Source: Lysobacterales bacterium UBA5700 (GTDB lineage Bacteria; Pseudomonadota; Gammaproteobacteria; Xanthomonadales; Xanthomonadaceae). From it: a DNA stretch of 9,182 nt. Where the stretch lies: the NCBI GenBank assembly GCA_002420085.1, contig DIHI01000076.1:1-9182 (forward strand), written 5' to 3'. A model generated the notes under the pieces. The model was given only the letters and a program-made list of their open reading frames with translations, was not told where the DNA came from and made no database searches. Shown here piece after piece: positions 1 to 7,695 of the stretch (positions are counted from its first letter, which is position 1; each line of letters starts with the position of its first letter). The translations under genes were made by a program, and so were the position numbers.

Positions 1-1382
1 TAGTGGGTCTCGGCGGCGTCGTGATCCTTGCGGATTTTGGTCAGGAAATTGGCGTAGTTGTTGAGCAGTTCCGGCGAGGTCGGGACTGCTGCCAGGGCCG
101 CGCGATAGAGGGCGTCGCGTCGGTCCGGGTCCGGTTCGGAGGCGGCCTCGCGCTGCCATTGCCACCAGGCTTTGTCCGGTTCGGTCTTGCCCTGGGCGAA
201 GCGCAGCGAGTGGGCGACCGCATCGAGTTCGTCGAGACGCTGGCTGCCGCCAGGGGCGGCGTCACGGTCGCTGACCGGTGCGGCACCGTCTGCGGCGACC
301 GGGTGGTGATGCGGGTCCGGGGCGTTCGATTCGAACCCGACCGATTCGAACCCTGCCGATTCTGGGGCTGCGACTGGCGCTGCGGCCTGGGGTGCAGGGG
401 CGATGGCGGCCATCGGGCGCGGCTTGGCGGCGCGTTCGGTCATGCGAGCGGTGATCCGGTCGAGTTGCTGTTTCAGTTGTTCGGCGCGCGCCTCGGCCCG
501 TTTCAGCACGATTTCGTCGGGCCTGGTCAGGTCCAGTTTCTGACCCAGCAGGGCCATCAGTTCGTCGAAGCCGAGCACCGGCACCAGGTGGCCGTTCTGT
601 CTGGCGATGAAGCTGCAAATGCGCTCGGGTGGCTCGGCACTGCCTTCGCGGTGGCACCAGTAGACGCCACCGGGAATGCTGGCTCGCGCCAGCCCTTCCA
701 GACAGGCCATCAGGCTGTCGTCGTTGCCGCCGTATCCGAGCACGATCGGGGTGTACTGACCGAGCAGGGCGGTGATCGCCTCGTTCAAGCCGTCGGGCAT
801 CGTGGCGAGTTGTTCGGGCGTGCTCATCGGGTTGAGCAGCAGGTCACGATGGACCTTGAGCACCAGCGGCCGGCGCAGATCGGTCCGGGCGAACGGCGCC
901 AATGACTCGTGGCCGCAGACCAGCGGATAGTTGGCACTGAAGATCGACAGCGAGTCGGCGACCAGATTGTCGAAATTGACCGTGATGACCACCCGATGGC
1001 GGTGTTCGGCCATGATCCGGGCCAGGACGGAATAGCCATAGCTCGGCTCGGCCTGGGCCATCTGATTTTCCAGATAGGCGTAGCCTCGGTCCGGATCCGT
1101 GCCGTACATGCGCTGGTAGAGGGCCGGATAGCTGGCCGCCGGGTCGCGGGGGTCGTACTCGGCGATGCCGAGGGTGGCGGCGCTGGCCCAGTCGGCCACG
1201 GCCTGGCCCTCGGCGTCGGGTGCGCGGCGGTGCAGGATCGACACCCATTCACCGACCATCTCGCTGGCCAGTTTGATGCCGGAACTCTTCGATGCCCCGG
1301 CCCCGAGGATGAAGGCGAACCGCCGGTTCGGCATGGTCGTGTGGATGTTCGCGAACTCCTCGACGAAGCCGAGCATGCTCAT
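1..1382 (-). CDS. SIR2-like domain protein with C-terminal TPR region (3' end beyond window)
   Basis: The first 460 residues are present and the frame is open to the left edge. Seen: a Rossmann-type NAD loop FILGAGASKSSGI (residues 24-36), VITVNFDNL (132-140), LVLKVHRD (173-180) and VLGYGGNDDSL (214-224), the motif order of SIR2-like domains. N136 and H178 match the catalytic Asn and His of defence NADases such as ThsA and DSR2; the usual HG after the strand is HR here. There are no paired CxxC zinc motifs, so a CobB-type deacetylase is unlikely. A charged helix, probably coiled coil (about 290-320), leads into an Ala/Pro-rich linker (about 320-380), and residues 420-460 read as a TPR helix pair (ALYRAALAAVP, NNYANFL). 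Inferred role: cytoplasmic NAD hydrolase with a TPR sensing or scaffold region. An in-frame ATG at 1418 would add 12 Pro/Ser/Arg-rich residues; I chose 1382 because the domain begins there. Neither start has a clear Shine-Dalgarno. Family sure; defence role uncertain. Confidence 0.85.
   Translation of the reverse strand, partial: MSMLGFVEEFANIHTTMPNRRFAFILGAGASKSSGIKLASEMVGEWVSILHRRAPDAEGQAVADWASAATLGIAEYDPRDPAASYPALYQRMYGTDPDRGYAYLENQMAQAEPSYGYSVLARIMAEHRHRVVITVNFDNLVADSLSIFSANYPLVCGHESLAPFARTDLRRPLVLKVHRDLLLNPMSTPEQLATMPDGLNEAITALLGQYTPIVLGYGGNDDSLMACLEGLARASIPGGVYWCHREGSAEPPERICSFIARQNGHLVPVLGFDELMALLGQKLDLTRPDEIVLKRAEARAEQLKQQLDRITARMTERAAKPRPMAAIAPAPQAAAPVAAPESAGFESVGFESNAPDPHHHPVAADGAAPVSDRDAAPGGSQRLDELDAVAHSLRFAQGKTEPDKAWWQWQREAASEPDPDRRDALYRAALAAVPTSPELLNNYANFLTKIRKDHDAAETH
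327..371. repeat. Three 15-bp tandem units inside the SIR2 gene linker
   Basis: Units begin at 327, 342 and 357. The first two differ only at their last bases (CGATTCGAACCCGAC and CGATTCGAACCCTGC); the third keeps CGATTC and the final GCTGC/GCTGC-like end. They encode the repeated GFES motif (residues about 341-352) in the low-complexity linker between the SIR2 and TPR parts, so the repeat stays in frame and probably only alters linker length. Confidence 0.6.
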
Positions 1383-1454
1383 TCGGCGGGGCGAGGACGG
1401 GGGGTCGGGTGAGGTCATGCTGGGCCGTGGTCCGTGGCGGGGTGGCTGTCGGGC

Positions 1455-1482
1455 AGTATACGGCGGGCGTGACTTCGGTCAG
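1455..1482 (-). promoter_or_regulatory. Putative sigma-70 promoter for the SIR2 gene
   Basis: On the minus strand, CTGACC (1482-1477, 4 of 6 to TTGACA) is followed after 16 bp by TATACT (1460-1455, 5 of 6 to TATAAT). This would give a 5' leader of about 65 nt to the start at 1382, or about 30 nt to the ATG at 1418. It lies in the 159-bp spacer between the divergent SIR2 and kinase genes. On the plus strand the same spacer has only a weak TATGCT at 1497-1502 without a good -35, so I do not call a kinase promoter. Confidence 0.4.
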
Positions 1483-1541
1483 GGGGCATGGCCGGGTATG
1501 CTGTCTGCCGGTTTCCAGACGGGTCAGCGTGCGCGGCGGTC

Positions 1542-4500
1542 ATGCTGTCGGATCTCTCCATCGTCGTGGCCGGTCTGCTCTGGCTCGGTCTGCTGTTCGG
1601 CGTCGCCCTGTGGGGCGAGCGACGCGGTTCGGTGCTGGCCGGCCGCTGGCACTGGGTGTATGCCCTGTCGCTGGCGGTGTACTGCACCAGTTGGACCTTC
1701 TACGGCACGGTCACCCAGGCGGCGCGCTCGGGCTGGCCGATTCCGCCGACCTTCGTCGGCACCATCCTGCTGTACCTGTTCGGCTTCGGTCTGCTGGTCA
1801 GGCTGGCCCAGGTGTCGCGCGAGGTCAATGCCACTTCGCTGGCCGATCTGATCGCCACTCGGCTCGGCAAGAGTGCCCCGCTGGCGGCGGCGGTGACGGC
1901 GGTGGCGGTGCTCGGCATGCTGCCCTACATCGCCCTGCAACTGAAGGCAGTGGCGATGAGTTACGGTCTGCTCAGTCGGGCCAGCGATCTGAGCCCGCCA
2001 CCCTGGCAGGACAGCGCCCTGTATGCGGCCCTGGCCCTGGCCCTGTTCGCGATGCTGTTCGGCACCCGGCGCGCCAGCGCCACCGAGCACAATCGTGGCC
2101 TGGTGCTGGCGATGGCCTTCGAGTCGCTGCTGAAACTGGGGGCGATGCTGGCGGTGGGCCTGTTCGTGGCCTTCGATCTGCCGGTGTTCACGCCGGGCGA
2201 ACTGGCCACGGCCGACAGCACCGGTTTCGCGCCCCTGGTCCTGCTCGGGGCGTTGGCCATGTTCACCCTGCCGCATCAGTTCCACGTGGGGGTGGTGGAG
2301 TGCCGCGACCGCCGCCACCTCGGGACTGCGCGCTGGCTGTTTCCGCTGTACATGGTGCTGATCGCCCTGCCGATCCTGCCCCTGGCCGAGGCCGGGCAGG
2401 CATTGCTGGCGCCGCAGGGGGTGCCGTCCGATCTGTTCGTGCTGGCCCTGCCGCTGTCGCAGGGCCGGGATGGCATCGCCCTGCTGGCCTTCCTGGGCGG
2501 ACTGAGCGCGGCGGTCGGCATGGTCATCCTGGCCAGCCTGTCGCTGAGCGTGATGATCGGCAATCACTGGCTGGCGCCCCTGCTGGTGCGTGGCCGCTGG
2601 CTGCGCGGCAGCGAGGGCGATCTGCAAGCGACCGTGCTGTGGCAGCGCCGGGCGGCGATCGCCGCCCTGCTGCTGCTGGCCTGGCTGTACAGCCGGGGCC
2701 TGATCGGCAATGACGCGCTGGCCGACATCGGAGCGGTGTCGTTCTCGGCGCTGGCGACCCTGGCGCCGGCCCTCGGTTTCGCGATCTGGCGGCCGAACAC
2801 GCCGCCATCGGCGGTGCTGATCGGACTGCTGGCGGCGGTGGCGGTCTGGGTCTGGGCCCTGTTGCTGCCCAGCCTGGCCGATGCCGGGCTGGTGGTTTCG
2901 GACTGGCTGGAGCCGGGGCCGTTTGGCCTGGCCATGCTGGCGCCGGATGCCCTGTTCGGGCTGCGCGACTGGAGTCGGCTGGCGCGGGCGCTGGTTGCCA
3001 GTCTGCTGGTCGGCGCCGGGGTGACCTGGCTGCTGGCCTGGCAACGGTCCGGACGCACCCCGTCGGCTACGCGGATGGTTTCGACCGCGTTGTCGGATGA
3101 GTCGCTGACCGCCCTGGCGCGGCGGTTCCTGGCGCCGGCACGGGTTGCCGAGGCGCTGTCGGCGACCACCACCGAGGCCAAGGTGCAGGCGGTCGAGCGC
3201 GAACTGGCCGGTGTCCTGGGGGCGGCATCCGCCCGTCTGCTGCTGGAGGCGGCCCGCCGCCGCGATGGCGAGGATCTGGAGACCGTGGTCGATCTGGTCG
3301 GCCAGACCTCGCAGGCGTTGCGCTTCAACCAGCGGCTGCTGGAGGCGGCGCTGGAGAACATGTCGCAGGGCATCAGTGTGGTCGATGCCGAATTGCGGCT
3401 GGTGGCCTGGAACCGGCGCTACGCCGAACTGTTCGGCTTTCCCGATGCCGTGCTGACCGTTGGTCGGCCGATCGCCGAACTGGTCGCCTGGGCGATCGCG
3501 CGCGGTCATGCCGGGCCGGTCCAGGATGCCGGGGCGATGCTGGCCCGGCGCCTAGCGCATATGCGCGCCGGTACCCCGCACCTGAGCGAGCGGCGTTTCG
3601 CGACGGCCGGCGGTGAGTCACTGGTGGTCGAGATTCGTGGCAATCCGATGCCGGGGGGCGGCTTCGTGGCGACCTTCACCGATGTCACCGATTTCCGCCG
3701 TGCCGAGACCGAGTTGAAGCGGGTCGCCGAGTCGCTGGAACAGCGGGTGGCCGAGCGCACCGCCGAACTGGCCCAGGCCAGTGCTGATGCCGAGCGCGCC
3801 AATCGCGCCAAAAGCCGGCTGCTGGCGGCGGTCAGCCACGATCTGGCCCAGCCGTTGCATGCCGCCAAGCTGTTCGCCCACGCCCTCCGGACCCAACTCG
3901 ATGGCGAGCCGGCCGGCGCGCTCGATCGGGTGATCGCAGCGCTGGCATCGAGCGAGACCCTGCTCGACGATCTGCTCGACCTGTCGCGCCTGGAGGCCGG
4001 TGGCCTGAAACCCGAGCCGAGCCCGTTCGACCTGGGCGCCCTGCTGGCCGGTCTGGCCAGCGAGTTCGGGGTGCTGGCGGCCGAGCGCGGTCTGCGTCTG
4101 CGCGCGGTACCGACCCGATCGTGGGTCCGCAGCGATGGCAACCTGCTGCGGCGGGTGTTGCAGAATTTCCTGTCGAATGCGATCGGCCATACCGTGCGCG
4201 GTCGGGTGCTGTTCGGCTGTCGGCGCTGTGGCGATCGGGTGCGGGTCGAGGTCTGGGACAGCGGGCCGGGCATCGCCGAGCAGGAGCGATTGGCGATCTT
4301 CGACGAATTCCGGCGTGGCAGCGGGGTGCGCGGGCAGGGGCTGGGATTGGGTCTGGCGATTGCCCGGCGAACCGCCGATCTGCTCGGCCACCCGCTGGCG
4401 CTGCGCAGTTGGCCCGGTCGCGGCAGCGTGTTCTCGGTCGAGTTGCCGTGCTGTCCGGCCGAGCCGGTGGCGAGCGTCCGTGTGCCCGAGCCAGTGGACG

Positions 4501-4919
4501 CCGAGCACGGCCTGCGGGTGCTGGTTCTGGACAACGATCCGGCGGTGCTGGCGGCCACCCGCGCCCTGTTGGCGGCCTGGGGCTATCCGGTCGCCTGCGC
4601 CGGCGACATCGAGGAGGCGGTTCGGGTGGCGAACACCTTCCGCCCGGACCTGGCGATCCTCGACTATCGGCTCGGTGAGCATCCCGACGATCCGCGCACC
4701 GGTCTGGTCGCCTGGCAGCGCCTGCGCCAGGCTGATCCCGATATCCAGGCGTTGCTGATCAGTGCCGATCGCTCGGAAGCGGTGCGAGCGGCGGTGGCGG
4801 CGACCGGGCTGCCGATGCTGCACAAGCCGCTGAAACCATTGGCCTTGCGATCCTGGCTGGAACGGATCGAATCGGCGCGGGTGCGCCTCAGTCGTCCAGC
4901 CGACGTGACGGATCGTTGA
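1542..4919 (+). CDS. Hybrid sensor histidine kinase with SSSF-like membrane domain (CrbS/MxtR type)
   Basis: A 1125-residue inner-membrane protein. Residues 1-500 hold about 12-13 hydrophobic segments like the sodium:solute symporter family, including the family-typical VYALSLAVYCTSWTFYG (39-55). A soluble linker (about 505-600) leads to a PAS domain (about 604-718, ENMSQGISVVDAELRLVAWN), a short coiled coil, HisKA with phospho-acceptor H766 in SHDLAQPL, HATPase_c (N-box N875/N879; DSGPGI with D906; GLGLGL at 933-938) and a C-terminal receiver (acidic D997/D999, phosphorylated D1041, K1095). CbrA shares the membrane half but lacks the receiver and works with an NtrC-type partner; the receiver plus a neighbouring LuxR-type regulator points to CrbS/MxtR, which control acetyl-CoA synthetase and acetate use. 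The ligand is not readable. An in-frame ATG at 1488 exists, but its purine tract AGGGGG is too close to it; 1542 puts the first membrane segment at the N-terminus as is normal. All kinase residues look intact. Confidence 0.92.
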   Translation: MLSDLSIVVAGLLWLGLLFGVALWGERRGSVLAGRWHWVYALSLAVYCTSWTFYGTVTQAARSGWPIPPTFVGTILLYLFGFGLLVRLAQVSREVNATSLADLIATRLGKSAPLAAAVTAVAVLGMLPYIALQLKAVAMSYGLLSRASDLSPPPWQDSALYAALALALFAMLFGTRRASATEHNRGLVLAMAFESLLKLGAMLAVGLFVAFDLPVFTPGELATADSTGFAPLVLLGALAMFTLPHQFHVGVVECRDRRHLGTARWLFPLYMVLIALPILPLAEAGQALLAPQGVPSDLFVLALPLSQGRDGIALLAFLGGLSAAVGMVILASLSLSVMIGNHWLAPLLVRGRWLRGSEGDLQATVLWQRRAAIAALLLLAWLYSRGLIGNDALADIGAVSFSALATLAPALGFAIWRPNTPPSAVLIGLLAAVAVWVWALLLPSLADAGLVVSDWLEPGPFGLAMLAPDALFGLRDWSRLARALVASLLVGAGVTWLLAWQRSGRTPSATRMVSTALSDESLTALARRFLAPARVAEALSATTTEAKVQAVERELAGVLGAASARLLLEAARRRDGEDLETVVDLVGQTSQALRFNQRLLEAALENMSQGISVVDAELRLVAWNRRYAELFGFPDAVLTVGRPIAELVAWAIARGHAGPVQDAGAMLARRLAHMRAGTPHLSERRFATAGGESLVVEIRGNPMPGGGFVATFTDVTDFRRAETELKRVAESLEQRVAERTAELAQASADAERANRAKSRLLAAVSHDLAQPLHAAKLFAHALRTQLDGEPAGALDRVIAALASSETLLDDLLDLSRLEAGGLKPEPSPFDLGALLAGLASEFGVLAAERGLRLRAVPTRSWVRSDGNLLRRVLQNFLSNAIGHTVRGRVLFGCRRCGDRVRVEVWDSGPGIAEQERLAIFDEFRRGSGVRGQGLGLGLAIARRTADLLGHPLALRSWPGRGSVFSVELPCCPAEPVASVRVPEPVDAEHGLRVLVLDNDPAVLAATRALLAAWGYPVACAGDIEEAVRVANTFRPDLAILDYRLGEHPDDPRTGLVAWQRLRQADPDIQALLISADRSEAVRAAVAATGLPMLHKPLKPLALRSWLERIESARVRLSRPADVTDR

Positions 4920-5553
4920 TTTCCAGATCGCGCAGGATCACCCCGGCCTGGGTTCGATTGCGCACCCCGAGCCGCTCGAAGATGGCCGTCAGATGGGCCT
5001 TCACGGTGCGCTCCTGGATACCCAGGCGATCGGCGATCTGCTTGTTGAGCAGTCCTTCGGCGACCAGGGCCAGCACCCGGAACTGCTGGGCGGTCAGTCG
5101 TGACAGGCCGCTCGCCAGGCTCAGGTCGCTGGCCCGTGAGGCGACCCGTGCCACCGCCTCGCGCAGGCCGGGCGGCAGCCAGCGGACGCCGCTCAGGACG
5201 GCTTCGATGGCCGTGCCGATCAGGGCGATGTCGCTGCGCTTGGGCAGATAGCCGACCGCACCATGATCGAGCGCGCGGCGGACCACGCTCGGATCGTCAT
5301 TGGCGGACACCACCATCACCCCGACCGCCGGAAACAGGCTGCGGATCGCCGCCAATCCGGCCAGACCATGGTTGCCCGGCATGTGCAGGTCGAGCAGGAT
5401 CAGGTCGATCTCGGGATCGGCCGCCAGTGCCGCCAGCGCCTGATCCAGCGCCTCTGCCTCGGCGATGCTGGATCCGGGCAGGGCCTCGGCGGCGGCCTGA
5501 CGCAGGGCCTGACGGAACAGCGGATGGTCGTCGGCGATCAGCAGGCTGGGCAT
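4888..5553 (-). CDS. NarL/FixJ-family response regulator (CrbR/ErdR type)
   Basis: A 221-residue cytoplasmic transcription factor. The receiver domain (1-120) has D8/D9, phospho-acceptor D55 in LILLDLHMPG, S83 and K105; the LuxR-type helix-turn-helix (about 151-212) has the standard LTAQQFRVLALVAEGLLNKQ run and RTVKAHL recognition helix. Wording such as LLIADDHPLFRQAL and DLILLDLHMPG is close to what I know of ErdR/CrbR, the partners of MxtR/CrbS-type hybrid kinases. The adjacent convergent gene is exactly such a kinase, so the two are very probably one signalling pathway, with phosphate going from the kinase to D55. The 3' end overlaps the kinase gene by 32 bp in antisense. I chose the ATG at 5553 because the receiver begins at once; the reading frame is open further upstream but encodes unrelated residues. 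No strong Shine-Dalgarno is visible. The exact regulon is inferred. Confidence 0.92.
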   Translation of the reverse strand: MPSLLIADDHPLFRQALRQAAAEALPGSSIAEAEALDQALAALAADPEIDLILLDLHMPGNHGLAGLAAIRSLFPAVGVMVVSANDDPSVVRRALDHGAVGYLPKRSDIALIGTAIEAVLSGVRWLPPGLREAVARVASRASDLSLASGLSRLTAQQFRVLALVAEGLLNKQIADRLGIQERTVKAHLTAIFERLGVRNRTQAGVILRDLEINDPSRRLDD

Positions 5554-5623
5554 GATTGGGGCGAGGACACGGGATGATGCATGGGGTGGTCGCAGGCGCT
5601 GGCCGGCCGGCATGCAGACCGCG

Positions 5624-5652
5624 ATTGTAGACCGGTCCGCTCGATGCGGCAG
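5624..5652 (-). promoter_or_regulatory. Putative sigma-70 promoter for the response regulator
   Basis: On the minus strand CTGCCG (5652-5647, 3 of 6 to TTGACA) and TACAAT (5629-5624, 5 of 6 to TATAAT) are separated by 17 bp. The start of transcription would lie near 5617, giving a leader of about 64 nt. The -10 box is the best in the window; the -35 is weak, which would fit an activated promoter. Confidence 0.45.
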
Positions 5653-5664
5653 GCGTTGCCGACT

Positions 5665-5676
5665 GTACCAAGGTAC
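5665..5676. promoter_or_regulatory. Perfect palindrome GTACCAAGGTAC, possible operator
   Basis: GTACC and GGTAC form a perfect 5-bp inverted repeat around AA. It sits between the divergent response-regulator and 3HB-oligomer hydrolase genes, about 54 bp upstream of the predicted regulator transcription start and 44 bp upstream of the hydrolase start codon, and partly overlaps TACGAT (5674-5679), a possible -10 for the hydrolase. A dimeric regulator could bind here; which one is not known. A 12-bp palindrome can also occur by chance. Confidence 0.3.
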
Positions 5677-5703
5677 GATGACCCGGTCGGGCCGCCAGCG
5701 GGT

Positions 5704-5710
5704 AAGGTGG
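5704..5710 (+). promoter_or_regulatory. Ribosome binding site fixing the start of the 3HB-oligomer hydrolase gene
   Basis: AAGGTGG, one mismatch from AAGGAGG, ends 4 bp before the ATG at 5715. The other in-frame ATG at 5739 has no such sequence, so the longer start is preferred even though it gives an unusually long N-terminus. Confidence 0.5.
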
Positions 5711-5714
5711 TCGG

Positions 5715-7667
5715 ATGTTCGTTCACAGCCGTGTGCCGATGACAGCGCCCCCGAGTCCATCGATCCCGAGCAGCCCGAGTGCTAGTGGCCCGATTGCAAG
5801 TGGCCCGATTGCAAGCAGCCCGGTTTCAAGTGGTCCCGTCCGGGCTGTGGTCATCGCCGCAGCCCTGCTGGCCCTGGTCGGCTGTGCCGGCACCCCCCGG
5901 AGCATGGCCATGGCCAGTCCTGATCCGCTGCAATCGAGGGTCACCGAACACCGCGTCGCGGACGATCTGCTGACCGCCGGTCTCGGCATTGCCGGGCTGC
6001 GCTCGCCGGTGCCGCCCGCGTTCGACGATCCGGCCCGGCCGACCGCCGACGAGGCCCGTCGACGAGCGATCTGGAGCAATTGGCGCGGTATCGCCGATCT
6101 CAGCCCCGGCGGCGGCTTCGGCAGTGTCGATCCGGAACCGCAGCCGGTTCCTGGTCGCGAGTTCAGCGCCCTGCTGCGTCTGCCCGATGCCCGACAACCG
6201 TTCCGGGCACTGGTGCAACTGCCCGATGCCTTCGATCCGGCCCGGCCCTGCCTGGTGGTCAGTGCCGCCTCCGGTTCGCGCGGCATCTACGGTGCGATCG
6301 CCCTGGCCGGAGCCTGGGGCCTGCCGCGTGGCTGCGCCGTGGTTCACACCGACAAGGGTGCCGGCAGCGGCTGGTTCGATCATGCCGGCGGCATCGGCTT
6401 CGCCCTCGATGGCACTCCGGCCGGTCGCGATCAGATGCTGGAGTATGCCCCGGAACCGGGCCATGACGGTCGCCCGCTGGTGGCGATCAAGCACCTGCAT
6501 TCCGGCGACAATCCCGAGGCCGACTGGGGCCAGCATGTCGAGGCTGCGGCCCGGTTCGGGCTGGCCATGCTCAGTGAAGCGTTCCCCGGTCGCGCGCCGT
6601 TCACCCCCGAGCACACCCGAATCATCGCGGTCGGCCTGTCCAACGGCGGCGGAGCCGTGCTGCGTGCCGCCGAGATCGGTGCCGGCTGGCTGGATGGCGT
6701 GGTCGCGGTCGCTGCCAATGTCCATGTGGCCGAGCGCGGCCGGCCACTGTTCGATTACGCCAGTGAAGCGGCCGTGCTGATGCCCTGTGCCCTGCTCGAC
6801 GCCCGCTTCGATGACGAGCCGAATGCCCGTCCGGCCGGCACCCGTCCGGAGCCCTGGCAGCAGCGCTGCGCCAGCCTCAGGGCCGCCGGTCGGCTGGCTG
6901 CCGATGATCTCACCGGCCAGGCCGCCGAGGCACTGGCCCGCCTGCGGGCCGGCGGTTGGACCGATGCTGCCCTGGCTGCCGCTGCCACCAGTGTCTCGCT
7001 CGACCTGTGGCGGGCAGTCACTGCCGGCTATGCCGCCGCCTACAGCCGTCGCGATGGCGCCGACATGCCGTGCGGCTACGGCTATGCCATGCTCGACCCG
7101 AACGGCCTGCCGCGTCCGGCCAGCCCGACGGAGCGGGCCGCCTGGTGGAGCGACAGTGCGGGCATTCCGCCGGCCGCTGGGGTCACCCTGATCGATGCCT
7201 TCGCCACCGGCCCGGATGCCCATCTGCCCGGCCTGCTCTGTCTGCGTGGACTGTGGGACGGCGGGGGCGGGCAGGCCGAGGCGCTGCGCACCGGCGTTGC
7301 CGCCACGCGGGTCGGCTTGCCGCCCTCGGACCTGCCGATGATCCTGATCCACGGCCTCGACGATGGCCTGATTCCCGAAGCGCAGGCGACCGGCGCCTAT
7401 GCCGCCTGGCTGCGCGACAACGGCCGGACACCGAGCTACTGGACGGTCAGCCCGGCCCAGCACTTCGATGCCTTCCTGGGCTTCCCGCAGTTCGGCGGCC
7501 GCTACCTGCCGCTGTTGCCCTATGCCTATCGCGCCCTCGATGCACTGTGGGCGCACCTGGAAACCGGCGCGCCGCTGCCGGCCGACCGCCGGATCCTCGG
7601 CCGGCCACGGCCGTTCGGCGCGACTGGCCTGGCACCGCTTTCGAGCGAGCATCTCGGGCTGGACTGA
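5715..7667 (+). CDS. D-(-)-3-hydroxybutyrate oligomer hydrolase family lipoprotein
   Basis: A 650-residue alpha/beta-hydrolase of the 3HBOH family, which splits 3-hydroxybutyrate oligomers released from poly-3-hydroxybutyrate into monomers. Seen: SGSRGIYGAIALAGAWGL (186-203) and GCAVVHTDKGAGSGWFD (207-222), both typical of this family; a nucleophile elbow VGLSNGGGAVLRA (306-318) with likely catalytic S309; IHGLDDGLIP (545-554) with the likely acid D549 or D550; and H583 in AQHFDAF. The membrane-targeting core VVIAAALLALVGC (45-57) ends in a lipobox with C57, and A58 does not retain the protein in the inner membrane, so an outer-membrane or periplasmic lipoprotein is predicted. Odd point: residues 14-43, ahead of that core, are six pentapeptide repeats, making a very long n-region. 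The gene is divergent from the response regulator and shares its 161-bp spacer, which suggests but does not prove shared control. Length is near the family norm of about 650-700 residues. Confidence 0.88.
   Translation: MFVHSRVPMTAPPSPSIPSSPSASGPIASGPIASSPVSSGPVRAVVIAAALLALVGCAGTPRSMAMASPDPLQSRVTEHRVADDLLTAGLGIAGLRSPVPPAFDDPARPTADEARRRAIWSNWRGIADLSPGGGFGSVDPEPQPVPGREFSALLRLPDARQPFRALVQLPDAFDPARPCLVVSAASGSRGIYGAIALAGAWGLPRGCAVVHTDKGAGSGWFDHAGGIGFALDGTPAGRDQMLEYAPEPGHDGRPLVAIKHLHSGDNPEADWGQHVEAAARFGLAMLSEAFPGRAPFTPEHTRIIAVGLSNGGGAVLRAAEIGAGWLDGVVAVAANVHVAERGRPLFDYASEAAVLMPCALLDARFDDEPNARPAGTRPEPWQQRCASLRAAGRLAADDLTGQAAEALARLRAGGWTDAALAAAATSVSLDLWRAVTAGYAAAYSRRDGADMPCGYGYAMLDPNGLPRPASPTERAAWWSDSAGIPPAAGVTLIDAFATGPDAHLPGLLCLRGLWDGGGGQAEALRTGVAATRVGLPPSDLPMILIHGLDDGLIPEAQATGAYAAWLRDNGRTPSYWTVSPAQHFDAFLGFPQFGGRYLPLLPYAYRALDALWAHLETGAPLPADRRILGRPRPFGATGLAPLSSEHLGLD
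5754..5843 (+). repeat. Six 15-bp tandem units in the hydrolase N-terminus
   Basis: Units begin at 5754, 5769, 5784, 5799, 5814 and 5829. The third and fourth are identical (AGTGGCCCGATTGCA); the others are diverged. Each encodes one pentapeptide: SPSIP, SSPSA, SGPIA, SGPIA, SSPVS, SGPVR. The array lies wholly in frame, just before the signal-peptide core, so gain or loss of a unit would change the n-region by five residues without breaking the gene. Confidence 0.75.
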
Positions 7668-7695
7668 GGCCGAGCCAGCGGCCCGATCGGCGGAT

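Noticed and set aside
3..905. Long open frame on the plus strand opposite the SIR2 gene
   Set aside because: Its protein is Gly/Arg/Val-rich without domains, while the minus strand shows ordered SIR2 motifs and TPR.
1..1382. Reading of the SIR2 protein as a CobB-type protein deacetylase
   Set aside because: The zinc-binding CxxC pairs are absent and the motifs fit the shorter SIR2-like NADase type with a C-terminal TPR.
1524..3509. 661-codon open frame on the minus strand inside the kinase gene
   Set aside because: Composition is Gln/Arg/Gly-rich with no domain; it is an antisense shadow of the membrane half of the kinase in GC-rich DNA.
1542..4919. Kinase as CbrA
   Set aside because: CbrA lacks the C-terminal receiver and pairs with an NtrC-type regulator; here there is a receiver and a LuxR-type neighbour.
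5826..7652. 608-codon open frame on the minus strand inside the hydrolase gene
   Set aside because: No recognisable domain; the plus strand carries the catalytic motifs of the 3HBOH family.
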